From positions 1 to 30,580 of the forward strand of contig CAZKUN010000095.1 in the NCBI GenBank assembly GCA_964555935.1: 30,580 bases of DNA, given 5' to 3'. The translations under genes and the position numbers were made by a program. Shown in pieces: positions 15,101-24,700 of the stretch. Numbering within the stretch: the first letter of the stretch is position 1; every line of letters starts with the position of its first letter. This DNA comes from CAZKUN01 sp964555935 (GTDB lineage Bacteria > Armatimonadota > Zipacnadia > Zipacnadales > VGFC01). Below the pieces are notes generated by a model. That model had not been told where the DNA came from. It did not search any database and saw only the letters and a list, made by a program, of their open reading frames with translations.

Positions 15101-16159
15101 TCAGGCGCCCGCCTCGAGCGCGGCCTTGTCGACGATGCCGACCGGCACGGGGATCTCATCGGGCACGTCTTCGCCACTGAGGTACTTCACGATGGCTTCG
15201 ATGGTGAGACGCGCGATCCAGTCCGGGTATTGCACCACATCGGCCACCAGCGGCGAACCCGCCAGGATCTCCTTGCGGGCCTCTTCGGTGGCGTCGTAGC
15301 CGATGATGAGGATGTCCTCATTGCCGGCTTGGCGGAGAGCGGCCAGCGCCCCGAGGGCGGAGTCGTCATTGATGCCGAAGATCGCCTTGGCGCCCGGGTT
15401 CGCGAGCAGCGCGTTCTGCGCGCGCTTCTGGGCCTTGTCGCGCTGGCCATCGGCGGCCGGCTTGTCGACGACCGTCATGCCCTCATGTTCGGCGAGCGCT
15501 TCCTCAAAGCCCCGGACGCGGTCTTGGACTGACGTGACGGTCGGATGGTCGATGATGATGACCTCGCCCGCACCGCCCAGCGCCTCCGCGAGGTACTCGC
15601 CGGCGAGCCGTCCGCCCTGGACATTGTCGGAGGCGACATTCGCGACCACATCGCCTGAGTTCGCGGCGATGTCGGCGGTGAAGACGGGGATGTGAGCGTC
15701 ATTGGCGAGTTGGATCGCGCCGCCGACGCTGTCGGAATCAGCGGGGCAGACGATGATCGCGTCATAGCCCTCAACGACGAAGTTCTGCACCTGCGCGCGC
15801 TGTTTCTGCGAGTCGAACTCCGAGGACTGCACGTCGAGAGTGATGTTGTGGTCTTCGGCGGCCTCCACCAGCGCTGCCTCGAGTTCCTTGTAGAAGGGAT
15901 GCTTGCGCGTGAGGATGGTTGCCGCGACGCGGATCTCGGCCCAGCCCTCGGATGGCTCAACCGGCGGCTCGGGCGCACCCTCAGGCCGCTCCAGAGCGAC
16001 GGGCTCGGGCTCCGTGGGCTCAGTGGCAGCGTCGGGCCAGGGCTCGGACTCGATGGTGGAGGTGGTGTCCTCCACTGGCTTGGCCGGGCAACCCGACAGC
16101 AGCAGTCCAGCGAGGCAGACAGCGACGATTGCGATGAGCGGCTTGGTGAACGCGCGCAT
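15101..16159 (-). CDS. Periplasmic sugar-binding lipoprotein (RbsB-like, Peripla_BP_4)
   Basis: The protein of about 352 residues begins with a lipoprotein signal (MRAFTKPLIAIVAVCLAGL, lipobox LLSGC with acceptor Cys near residue 24). A Pro/Glu-rich linker of about 50 residues follows, then a two-lobed type I binding protein. Landmarks include RAQVQNFVVEGYDAIIVCPA, NVASDNVQGGRLAGEYL, AIFGINDDSALGALAAL and DILIIGYDATEEARKEILAG. It would capture a sugar or nucleoside and deliver it to the permease encoded next. ATG 16159 is chosen because GGGAG lies eight bases upstream; an in-frame GTG at 16168 is also possible. The long acidic linker tethering the domain to the membrane is unusual for this family but seen in lipid-anchored versions. 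Ligand specificity cannot be read from sequence. Confidence 0.92.
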   Translation of the reverse strand: MRAFTKPLIAIVAVCLAGLLLSGCPAKPVEDTTSTIESEPWPDAATEPTEPEPVALERPEGAPEPPVEPSEGWAEIRVAATILTRKHPFYKELEAALVEAAEDHNITLDVQSSEFDSQKQRAQVQNFVVEGYDAIIVCPADSDSVGGAIQLANDAHIPVFTADIAANSGDVVANVASDNVQGGRLAGEYLAEALGGAGEVIIIDHPTVTSVQDRVRGFEEALAEHEGMTVVDKPAADGQRDKAQKRAQNALLANPGAKAIFGINDDSALGALAALRQAGNEDILIIGYDATEEARKEILAGSPLVADVVQYPDWIARLTIEAIVKYLSGEDVPDEIPVPVGIVDKAALEAGA

Positions 16160-16255
16160 GGATGACACTCCCTCTGTGGCTGGCTCGGAGGTTTTCGGCT
16201 GAGGGTGGGGATTGTCCTTCAGGGGTAATGCGAACGGCGACAGGTGTGGAAACTT

Positions 16256-16313
16256 GGAAACTCAAACCCCGAGTTTCCCTGGGAGTTTCCCTGCGCCTGT
16301 CCTACGACGACAG
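16256..16313. repeat. Type C hairpin with duplicated arm plus CTACGA tail
   Basis: GGAAACTC at 16256-16263 pairs with GAGTTTCC at 16271-16278; GGGAGTTTCCCTG follows as a second copy of the 3' arm. CTGTC/GACAG at 16297-16313 contains CCTACGA. It lies in the 188-base space between the TIM-barrel gene and the binding-protein gene of the minus-strand run, so it would be in the transcribed leader of the latter. Confidence 0.68.
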
Positions 16314-16347
16314 ACGTCGATGCGGCGACTCAGGAGGCGCGGAACTG

Positions 16348-18327
16348 CTACGGTCGCGTCGCTCGATCCCAGACCGCCGTCCGGTTCTCGTGGTGGCCGC
16401 CTGCCTGCGCATCAAGAACCATCGCCGGGAAAAGCGAGATCATCGGCGCGTTCTCGTCGATGCCCATTCGGACGGCGCGCTCGAAGGAGGCGTCGTCCCC
16501 CTCGAATCGGACGAAGCCTGGCTTGTCAGGATCGTATCGGCCGATGTTGACGAAGCTGCCGAGCCCGACGTCGTGGCGGGTGGCGAAGTACTTGAACTTC
16601 CGCCACTCGGAGTTGTCTGCACGGGTAACGTACTCGGCGCAGAGCCACGTCACCTCCGGAATCGCCGCGATGCGGTCCAGATCAACGGCCCACATTGGGC
16701 CGGTCCATTGGACGTTCTGGAAGTAGATCGCGCCGCCGTAGGAGGGGTTGCCCGTATTGGCCGCGGCGAATGCCTCCGCTTGGACGCGGATGGACCGCGC
16801 GAAACGATCCTGCGCCCAGTCGTACCAGCGGATCCAGTCCTCGTAGGTCGCGTGGCTATCCGTGCGCGGGGTATCGACGCAGTAGGGTTTCGCGGGGAAG
16901 CGCGCTTCCGGGGCTGCCGTGAAGTCGCGGAAGTCGGCCAGGGCCGCCTCGGAGAAGAGCGGCGCCTGGTACCATGTCAGCAGCCGCCCGTGCGGCTCAT
17001 TAAAGAAGAGGTAGTCCACAGGCCCAACGAGACGCGCGCACGCCTCGTATGCCTTGCGCGCTTCGGCCGTGGCGTCGGGGCTCGCCCAGTCGTAGACGTC
17101 GGGCACCTTGGTGAACTCGCCCGTCTCGGGGTCGAGCGTCTCGGCCTGGAAGCGCTGCTGGCGGCGGGTCTCGATCTTCCCCGTACCCGGTCCGGAGCCG
17201 CCGAAGTTGAGGCTCAGCGCGATCTTGACGCCGTGCTTGTGGGCGACGCGCACCTGCTTCTTCACTTCCAAGGCGATTGTCTCCACGTGCTTGCGCGCCG
17301 CCTCGTTTGTGTCCCAGCCGAGGTCCCATTTCCAGTCCGTCCAGCCGACCATCAACTCCATGACGTCGAAGTGCTTCGCCATCTCGGCGAAAAAGCGCTC
17401 CAACTCCTCTTCGTCGTGGCCGCGCACATCGTCCCACGCTATGATGGTCGGCGTATTCTGCGCGAAGCGGATCGGCCGCTCGACGGGTGGCAAGTCTGGG
17501 ATCGCGGCGGCGAGCCACGGCTCGTCCTCACGTGGCAGCGGCGCGACCTGGAATCGCGGCGCGTCGATCTGGGGCAAGCCCGAGAGATCGATCTCGAAAT
17601 GCGTCTCGACGTTCGGCGCCGCCGGAAGCTCGAAGTTGATGTGCTGCCGCCACCAGCCGTTCCAGAGTTCCACGCTTCGCGCTTGCTCGTCGGGTCTCAG
17701 AATGACCTCGTGCCCCGCATAGGGCAGGTGGACCGCCCGGGGCCCGTCGACGATGGAGCCTTCCTCGCCAAAGAGTGGGGCCACCTGATTGCCGTCGCGC
17801 GTGTGGATGGGGATCGGTTTGCCCGGCGTGTGGTGGTCTTGGTTCGGCAAGCCCACGAAGAGTTCGGTCCGGTTGCCGATGAGCGCGATGCGATGCAGCC
17901 ACCATGCCTCGGTGGGCGTGGCGGTCTGCTCGAGCTTGTAGTCGAGGCTGAGAAGCCCGGTGTCATCGAGACGCCACGTCTGCGCCCACTCCCACCGTCC
18001 GCTGCCCTGTTCGACCTCGCTCATGATGCCTTCGAGCTTCACAATCACGTGGTCCGCGTGCTGCTCGACGACTGGCTCGGCGGCCCCATCATCGGTTGGG
18101 GCGGCGAGGGGCTTCCAGCCTTGCTTCAGGAGCAAGAGCTGCACCGTGGGCCGCGCGTCGGAATGCGGATCACCGATGACGAACCGGTCTCGCCACTTCA
18201 CCACGTCCAGGTGGCTCTTCGTGAACTCACACTCGAGTGCGCCGAGGCGAACAACGAACGGAGGGTTCGGCGCCGCCGACGCTGGTCCAGCCAGACACAG
18301 GCATGCAAGGATCGCACTCTTGAGCAT
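16348..18327 (-). CDS. Secreted TIM-barrel glycosidase-like protein
   Basis: The product of about 659 residues starts with a signal peptide (MLKSAILACLCLAGPASA). The first about 265 residues are beta-rich, a supersandwich-like domain (WWLHRIALIGNRTELFVGLP, WNGWWRQHINFELPAAPNVE). The rest is a TIM barrel: TPTIIAWDDVRGHDEEELER, MELMVGWTDWKWDLGW, KHGVKIALSLNFGG, and DYLFFNEPHGRLLTWY with a likely catalytic Glu near residue 444. The NEP arrangement fits clan GH-A, but I cannot assign a family. I chose ATG 18327 because GGGAGG lies ten bases upstream and the signal peptide begins there; the frame is open to 18372. It is in the minus-strand run between the nucleoside hydrolase and the ABC importer, so it probably feeds that importer. 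Confidence 0.75.
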   Translation of the reverse strand: MLKSAILACLCLAGPASAAPNPPFVVRLGALECEFTKSHLDVVKWRDRFVIGDPHSDARPTVQLLLLKQGWKPLAAPTDDGAAEPVVEQHADHVIVKLEGIMSEVEQGSGRWEWAQTWRLDDTGLLSLDYKLEQTATPTEAWWLHRIALIGNRTELFVGLPNQDHHTPGKPIPIHTRDGNQVAPLFGEEGSIVDGPRAVHLPYAGHEVILRPDEQARSVELWNGWWRQHINFELPAAPNVETHFEIDLSGLPQIDAPRFQVAPLPREDEPWLAAAIPDLPPVERPIRFAQNTPTIIAWDDVRGHDEEELERFFAEMAKHFDVMELMVGWTDWKWDLGWDTNEAARKHVETIALEVKKQVRVAHKHGVKIALSLNFGGSGPGTGKIETRRQQRFQAETLDPETGEFTKVPDVYDWASPDATAEARKAYEACARLVGPVDYLFFNEPHGRLLTWYQAPLFSEAALADFRDFTAAPEARFPAKPYCVDTPRTDSHATYEDWIRWYDWAQDRFARSIRVQAEAFAAANTGNPSYGGAIYFQNVQWTGPMWAVDLDRIAAIPEVTWLCAEYVTRADNSEWRKFKYFATRHDVGLGSFVNIGRYDPDKPGFVRFEGDDASFERAVRMGIDENAPMISLFPAMVLDAQAGGHHENRTAVWDRATRP

Positions 18328-18402
18328 TGGTGGGGCGCCTCCCAGGGCGATGCGTGATAGCGAGCACTTCATGACATGGGATCCAGAGACCTGCGCTCGG
18401 GT

Positions 18403-19323
18403 CTACAATTCGGTTTCGGCGATCTTGCGGAAGAGGTCGCCGAAGATCGCGTTGCGGTTGCAGTGGATGGCCTCGCGGACGAAGTGGCGCGTCTGATCCT
18501 GCGAGTAGAGGCCAGGCTCGGTGAGGATCGGCGAGTGAGTGAGCACGGTCGGCACCCACGAGGCGTTGAGGACCCACGCCACGGTGGAGATGTCCCAGAT
18601 GACCTTGGCCCAGGCGAAATGGTCGGCGTGGTATTCGCAGAAGATTTCGTAGAGGTAATCCCCCAACGCGTTGTGCCCGGTGATGTGGGCGTCGAGTTCC
18701 GCCTTCGTGGTGGTGAGGTGCTCGCTGACGTTCGTGCATGGGATGTGGACGAACGGGACGCCGCTGTTGAAGATGACGCGCGCGGCGGGGATGTCCTGTT
18801 GGAGGTTGAATTCGCGGGCGGTGTGCCAAGAGTGGGGCTGGCCGCCAAGCCAGACGACGACGATGTTATTGATGATCTCGGGATTGGTGAGGATCGCCGA
18901 GGCGACGTTGGTGATGGCGCCGGTGGGCAGCACGTAAAGCGGCCCCTCGCGTGGGGCCAAAGCCTTCTCGATGAGGTCATCGACGGCGGGACTCGGGACG
19001 GGCTCGGTATCGCTCGGCAGGTATGCGCGAGAGCCCTTGAAGGCGAAGCCCTCGGGCGAGCGGCCCATTCGGTCCAGGATGCGCAGGATCTCCTCGTAGC
19101 TGCGCTCCATGCCGTCCTCGGGCCCGACGGAGCGGTTGTTCGAGAATGGCGCGGCGTAGATGGCCTCAACGTCGAGCTTCTCCGGCGAGAGCAGCGAGTA
19201 AGCCACGGCGAACTGGTCGTCGATCTCGTTGTAGGTGTCGGTATCGAGTACCATCGAGACGCGGCCAGAGGGCGGGGTGAGGCGCTCAAGGCGCAGCCCC
19301 TCATCGAGGACTGGGAATTCCAT
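18403..19323 (-). CDS. Inosine-uridine-preferring-type nucleoside hydrolase
   Basis: The 306-residue product has the family calcium and ribose-binding signature near the N-terminus, VLDTDTYNEIDDQFA (D27, D29, D35, D36), and later LPTGAITNVASAILTNPEII and NIVVVWLGGQPHSW. The usual third metal ligand is plausibly the Asp of WDISTVAW. These enzymes cleave N-ribosides to ribose and free base. There is no signal peptide, so it is predicted cytoplasmic. Start ATG 19323 has GGAG six bases upstream. Its start is only 15 bases from the sialidase-like gene stop, implying one transcript. The family also includes members in glycan loci with unproven substrates. A cytoplasmic nucleosidase together with a ribose-type importer would fit nucleoside or ribosylated-sugar use. 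Confidence 0.85.
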   Translation of the reverse strand: MEFPVLDEGLRLERLTPPSGRVSMVLDTDTYNEIDDQFAVAYSLLSPEKLDVEAIYAAPFSNNRSVGPEDGMERSYEEILRILDRMGRSPEGFAFKGSRAYLPSDTEPVPSPAVDDLIEKALAPREGPLYVLPTGAITNVASAILTNPEIINNIVVVWLGGQPHSWHTAREFNLQQDIPAARVIFNSGVPFVHIPCTNVSEHLTTTKAELDAHITGHNALGDYLYEIFCEYHADHFAWAKVIWDISTVAWVLNASWVPTVLTHSPILTEPGLYSQDQTRHFVREAIHCNRNAIFGDLFRKIAETEL

Positions 19324-19338
19324 GTTTGGCTCCAGTGG

Positions 19339-20379
19339 CTAGGGGGATGGGGGAGTCCAGATCACGACTCCCATGTGGTACGTTTCGCAGCCCGGACCTT
19401 GGCGCGCGTAATAGGCTGTCACGACCGCGCCGTCGGGCCGCTCCGCGCTGCTCGGATAGCCGAGATCGAGCCTCGGTAACTCGAGGAGGCGGATCGGTTC
19501 ACCCCACGTCACGCCCTCGTCTGAACTCAGAACCGCCTCGATGCCGGGGCGCTCAGGCCGGCGGTTGCCGTACGTCATGACGACGCGCCCATCGGCGAGT
19601 TGGAGCAGGTGGGCCGGGTGCTGGCTGGCCTCGGTGACGGGGCCCTGGTCAGTCCAGGTCGCGCCGTCGTCATCAGACGCGAACATCCGCACGTCGGCTG
19701 GCGCGACCGTCCGGATGGCGGCGAGCCAACGCCCATCACCCAGGTGCAGCGGCGCGCACTCGTTGACCCCGATGCCGATTTGGACGGGGTCGGCGAAGGT
19801 CTTGCCATCGTCATCGCTGGCGAGAATCCACGCGGCCGCGACATCCATGTGCGTGTAGGCGGTGACGCGAGGCCTGCCATCAGCGCCGATTGCCACATCA
19901 CCGAAGGGGATCACGTGCTGGCCATCGGGCGCGGTCGGGAGAGCGGATGGAACGCTCCACGTGGCGCCACCGTCGGACGAGCGGTAGACGTTGGCGGGGA
20001 GGAGGCGCTCCTCGAAGGTGGCGTCTTCGCCGACGCGTCGGTATCCGCTGGCAACGACGACAAGGTCGCCATTGCCGGCGAGTCCGGCGGCGACATTCAT
20101 GCGGTTTGAGTTGGGCTCGGGCCGCTGGGCGACGGTGGCGCGCCGCTCCCATGTCTCCCCGCCATCCGTCGAAGCCCAGCAGTCAACGTCGCCCGGCAGC
20201 GTACCGTGGGCGGGCTGATTGAAGATCGTGGCGACGATCGTCCCGTCGCCAAGTGTCGTGAGATTCGGCCACGCGCAGACATTGCGAGCGGCGACAGATT
20301 GGTGCTGGACCAATGGGCTCACTCCCTCGTCGGCGTGGACGGAAGATGCGGCGGTTGTCAGGATGGCGATGAATAGCAT
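19339..20379 (-). CDS. Secreted sialidase-like (BNR/Asp-box) beta-propeller
   Basis: The 346-residue product has a short signal peptide (MLFIAILTTAASSVHA) and five Asp-box repeats spaced along a six-bladed propeller: ASTDGGETW, SSDGGATWS, ASDDDGKTF, ASDDDGATW and SSDEGVTWG. This is the exo-alpha-sialidase/neuraminidase fold. Other blocks are NLTTLGDGTIVATIFNQ and DGAVVTAYYARQGPG, the latter typical of the C-terminal Tyr-bearing strand. I cannot see the full Arg triad with certainty, so true sialidase activity is not proven; related proteins act on rhamnose or other acidic sugars. Start ATG 20379 has GGGAG seven bases upstream. Only 15 bases separate it from the SGNH gene above and the nucleoside hydrolase below. 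Confidence 0.82.
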   Translation of the reverse strand: MLFIAILTTAASSVHADEGVSPLVQHQSVAARNVCAWPNLTTLGDGTIVATIFNQPAHGTLPGDVDCWASTDGGETWERRATVAQRPEPNSNRMNVAAGLAGNGDLVVVASGYRRVGEDATFEERLLPANVYRSSDGGATWSVPSALPTAPDGQHVIPFGDVAIGADGRPRVTAYTHMDVAAAWILASDDDGKTFADPVQIGIGVNECAPLHLGDGRWLAAIRTVAPADVRMFASDDDGATWTDQGPVTEASQHPAHLLQLADGRVVMTYGNRRPERPGIEAVLSSDEGVTWGEPIRLLELPRLDLGYPSSAERPDGAVVTAYYARQGPGCETYHMGVVIWTPPSP

Positions 20380-20394
20380 TGGGCCGCTCCCTGC

Positions 20395-21687
20395 CTACTC
20401 GACGAGATCGCCGATGAGCATGATGGCGCCGGCGTACCACGAGGCGCCCTCATACTTGGCGGGGTTCTTGTCGAAATCCGGGCGGTTACGTTCGAAGAGA
20501 ATCTCGCGCTTGTCCAAGGCATCCGGGCTGACGCTGATGGTGACCGTGTGGACCGCGCCATCGAGACCCGCGCCCGCAGTGAGATTGGCGAGACGGTGGT
20601 ACGTGCAATATGCGTCGATGCGCCGGACGGTCTTCGGCTCGCCATCGTCGAGCGTGACCGTGAGCTGGCCGCAGTCGGGGCCAAGCAGATCATAGACGCC
20701 GGCCTGCGTGCCCTTGAAGCGGAAGGTGATCGATTCGCCCGGTTCGGTGGCCTGCCAGAGGGCGGGCATCCGGTTGCCGAAGCGCTTGCCCAATCCATCC
20801 GCGGGGTCGAGTTTCACCCAGCCATCGCTCATGGTTGCCCGGTCGAGCGCGACAAGCTTGGCGTTCTCCATGTTGTCGGCGACGAGGGGCTCGATCAGCT
20901 CGTGATCGCCGACCTCTCCCGCACCCTCAAACGTGCTCATCGAGCGCTCGACGGCCGCGAGGTAGAGCGGGTGACCCGTGTCCGTGTGGGGGTGCACGCC
21001 GTCGGTTGAGAAGAGGATCTTGCCCTCTAGCGCGGCTTTCTCCTCATCCGTCTGGGGCTTGGGAGCAGCGAAGATAACGGTTCCCTGCTGCTCGAGCTTG
21101 GCGACCTCAAGTCCCATGTGGATCGACGGAATCTGGTAGTGGTCCGCGAGTTCCTCCATGGCGCTCGCGGCGCGCGGGTACTTGCCGCCCTGGAGGTCGC
21201 CGAGCATGTTCTTGGTGAGCGTGTAGACGTAGCAGATGTCGGTGGTTGGATCGGCCCGCCATGTCTGACGAATGATGCCCTCCATCGAGCGGTGGATGCT
21301 CGCGGGCGCGGCGCCGCCGTCATTCACAGCGAACTCGACGAACAGCAGGTCGGGATTGTGCTGGAGCACGTCATGTTGCAGGCGGAAGACACCGAGTCCC
21401 GACCCCGTCCCGCCGATCGCGGCATTGATCTCGTTGATCGTCGCGTCCGGGTACTGCTCGCGGAACCAGCCGAGCGTCAGCGGGCGCCATCCGGGCTGAG
21501 CGGTGATGCTGCCGCCGAGGTAGCCGATCTTCACGTCCTCGCCCGCCTCGAGCTTGGCGAAGAAGTTGGGGAGGCCGCCTCGCGCGGTGCTCTCCACGGC
21601 GTCGCGGAGCGGGTAGTCGTCTTGGGTTGAAGCGGCGGTGAGCATGAGCGGAAGGAGCGCTGCGGTGATGATCAGGACACGGATCAC
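20395..21687 (-). CDS. Secreted SGNH/GDSL-type esterase with C-terminal beta module
   Basis: The 430-residue product starts with a signal peptide (IRVLIITAALLPLMLTAAS). The SGNH hydrolase domain shows block I IGYLGGSITAQ (nucleophile S60), block II GGTGSGLG, block III VEFAVNDGG (N122) and block V STDGVHPHTD (D229, H232), so the catalytic set is intact. Residues from about 285 form a beta-sandwich (ESITFRFKGTQAGVYDLLGP, GQLTVTLDDGEPKTV), an accessory domain often attached to these esterases. It would remove acetyl or other acyl groups from polysaccharides outside the cell. I chose GTG 21687 because GGAGG lies six bases upstream and the signal peptide begins there; the frame runs on to 21849 through non-coding sequence. 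Confidence 0.87.
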   Translation of the reverse strand: MIRVLIITAALLPLMLTAASTQDDYPLRDAVESTARGGLPNFFAKLEAGEDVKIGYLGGSITAQPGWRPLTLGWFREQYPDATINEINAAIGGTGSGLGVFRLQHDVLQHNPDLLFVEFAVNDGGAAPASIHRSMEGIIRQTWRADPTTDICYVYTLTKNMLGDLQGGKYPRAASAMEELADHYQIPSIHMGLEVAKLEQQGTVIFAAPKPQTDEEKAALEGKILFSTDGVHPHTDTGHPLYLAAVERSMSTFEGAGEVGDHELIEPLVADNMENAKLVALDRATMSDGWVKLDPADGLGKRFGNRMPALWQATEPGESITFRFKGTQAGVYDLLGPDCGQLTVTLDDGEPKTVRRIDAYCTYHRLANLTAGAGLDGAVHTVTISVSPDALDKREILFERNRPDFDKNPAKYEGASWYAGAIMLIGDLVE

Positions 21688-21772
21688 GTGGGGCCTCCGG
21701 TGACGTGCGGACGTGGTGTGCCGCGACGGCGGTTTCGCGGGGGGACGAGCGGATTCCTTGATTCGCCGTCCG

Positions 21773-24700
21773 TCAGTCGAGCTTCTCGACGCACGTGATC
21801 CAGTACATGTGGGCGTAGTCGTCGACGACGTGGATGCCAACGTCGGCACTTGCGCCGGTGATGCTGATGTCGAGCGCAGTCAGCGGCTCCTTCTTCGGCA
21901 CGTTGATCGTGATCGGACCATCGTCGGCGCCGGTCACGATCACCTCCGCTGCGTCGGTGAACGGCTCGATGTTGAAGCGGAGCGTATACTCGCCCGGCTC
22001 AACGCGGAACTTGAAGACGTGGTCGCGGACGCGGACGGAATCGCGGTTGAGCTTGTCACCGGCCAGCCAGCGACGGTCATCGTCGCCCATGGGCTCTGGC
22101 TCGAATCCGTAGCCGATTCCCTCGTCCCACGCCGAGGCTTTCAGGACGGGCACGAACGGCATTTTTCGGCCCTCCATGGCGAGCGTTCCGATCAAGTCCA
22201 TCGTGCCGAAATCGTAGAGGTGCTTCCTCAGGCCGGCGATGCGTTCGCGACGGACTGCCTTGGCGGCCTCCTGGCGCTGGTGCTCCGCTCGGAGGTCGCC
22301 CAATCCACTGTCAACGTTCAGGCCGGAGATGTACCGCGGGTAGGGCGAGAGCGACAGCTCGTTCGTCGAGTCGAGTGATGACTCGCCGCCGAAGGCGTCG
22401 GTGACGATGCACTTTCCGAGATCGAGTCCGAGCGTCCCAGTCCCGTTCACCGTCCATGCCGTTACGATTGGCTGGCCCGCGATGTCCCACTCGAGCAGCC
22501 ACACATTCGGGTCGGCGTGGGGGAGACGCGTCGCGCCGCCCCTGGCGCCATGCAACTGCCGGATGAGCGTCCCGAAGGTGTACCACGAGGGTTTGCGGGA
22601 GAAATCGTTCCTCAGGACGCCCGAGGCCGCGTGCTGGCTGGCGGTGCTGCCCGATTCGCGATAGACGAAGGTCTTGTCGATACCGTTGGCGAGGCAGAGC
22701 ATCACCACGCGCGGCAAGCGAGCGGCCTGGATCGCCTCCGTCGTGCCGAAGGGGCCCGCCGAATCGTAGCCGGTCTCGGTCATCCAGATCGGCATGTCGG
22801 GCGCGTGCTCATCGCGCCACGCGGCGAGTTCGCGCAGGTTCTCGGGGAACGTGAACTGCCCCGTCACCTTCGCGTTGCCATCGGTGGTCGCCGTCTCGGG
22901 CGGCTCGTGACCCGAGTAGTAGTGGACGTTCAGCACCTCGACGAAATCGAGCGCGCGCCTGCCGTCGGGGTAAGTGCATTTGCGCAGTTCGTCGATCATC
23001 TCCGCGCTCATCCCCGCGTAGCCCGCGCTCGTGACGACTGCGTCAGGATCGGCGCGTTTCACGCCCTCGGCGCCATGTCGCATCATCTCGTAGTACTGAT
23101 CCGTCGACGCGGCCCAGCCGCCCCACTGGGCGTCGAGCGATGGGTTGAGATTGGGCTCGTTGTACATCTCAAAGTGCTTGACGAGATCCAGCCCGGACTT
23201 CCTGTCGGCGGTGAGGAGCGCGTCGTCAGGGTGCTTCTTGCTGCCATATCGCGCGACGACCTGGAAGCAGAACTCGCCGTAGTCCGATGGATCCTTCGGC
23301 GGCTGCGCCAGGCGCATCTTGTCGGGCACATCGTCTGATGGCCGGCTGGCCCACTCGGGCACGAGGAACATGTAGCTCAGAATCCCCAAGCCCGCGTCGC
23401 GGTAGGTGTGGAAGATCTGGTCGATGTTGAGCCGCCACGGCGGGACCTCGCCGGTGAAGGAGTACTTGTGGGGTTCATGCGAGACCATCGGCCATTTCAT
23501 GTTCTCGAAGCGCACCCAGCCGACGCCGAGCTTCGCGAGTTCGGGCGCGAGCGCAGGGGTCGACGCGTTGAGCGCGATGCGCGAGTCGGCGCCGAGGAGT
23601 GACGCGTCTTCGCCCAGCGCGCCGAACACGTGCCGTGTCGAGAGCGATCGGACACGGGGCCCCTTGGCATCAACGCCGAGCAGGTAGGCGCCTCCGGAGA
23701 TGGGTTCGTCGATGTCGAGGACGGCGCTTGCGAAGGAGCGGGCGGGGACGGTGAGGTTGACGCTGCCCTTGCCGACGGCCGGCCCGACGCGGGGAATGCC
23801 GATCTCCTCGTCCGCAGTGCCGTCGTAGATCCCGATCTCGGAGGGGAAGCGGATCGCGGGCTGTTTCTCGCCGCCCGTGTGATAGCGGAATCTGATGACC
23901 TTGGCCTTGAGCGGCGCCTGAAGCGGGAAGTCGTTCGTTCCCCACTTCTTGAAGTGGTCCACATCCACGAGCCCCGGCACGGGGGTGAAGCTCTCGCCAT
24001 CCTCGGAGGCGAACACGTCCACCAACCACGAGTGATTCGCATCGCCACTCGTCCACGTCATGCGCGTGATCTCGCGGACCTGGCCGAGGTCGACGAGCTG
24101 GAAGGCCTCCGTGTAGTGGTCCTGCTGGTAGCTCGTCCCGGCGGATGTCCACGGCTTGCCGTCCGTGCTCGCGCCATCCTCAACGACCTCGCCGTCATAC
24201 TCCAGCCAGCTCTTCGAGCCCGCCGCGTGGTCGGAGCCGTGGACGGGATGGGGGAGGGGCTCGGCGTGGAAGCCTGGATTGGCCTGGAGCGAGTAGTCGA
24301 GCGTCAAGTCGATCGGATTCTCGCTGAGGTTCGTTGCGAAGACGCAGGCGTCCAGCGGTTGCCCGGGCTCAACCTCATCGGGGGCGGCGAGCCGCACGTT
24401 GACCTTGTCCTCGGCGTCCATCTCGGTGAGCGCGACCAGGGCATCGACGGTGAGGCTGGTCTCGCCGGGAGCCTCGGTGAACCACGCGATGTGGACGCTG
24501 CGGACGGGATAGTCGACGACGCCGTTCTTGTCATCTTGAGGGTAGGTCTGCTCGAGGCCCTCAGTGATATCAGCCTCGACCCACTGCCAGCCCGTCCAGT
24601 CGGCATCGACGGAGGCGATGAGGGATTCGTCCTCGGAATCGTGGACTTGGAAGCCGATGGTCTTCACGTTTGCATCGGGCGACAGATGGACCCACATGCC

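Noticed and set aside
16162..18357. 731-aa open frame on the plus strand
   Set aside because: Antisense to the TIM-barrel glycosidase, which has a signal peptide, SD and barrel motifs. The plus frame is Arg/Val-rich with no domain.
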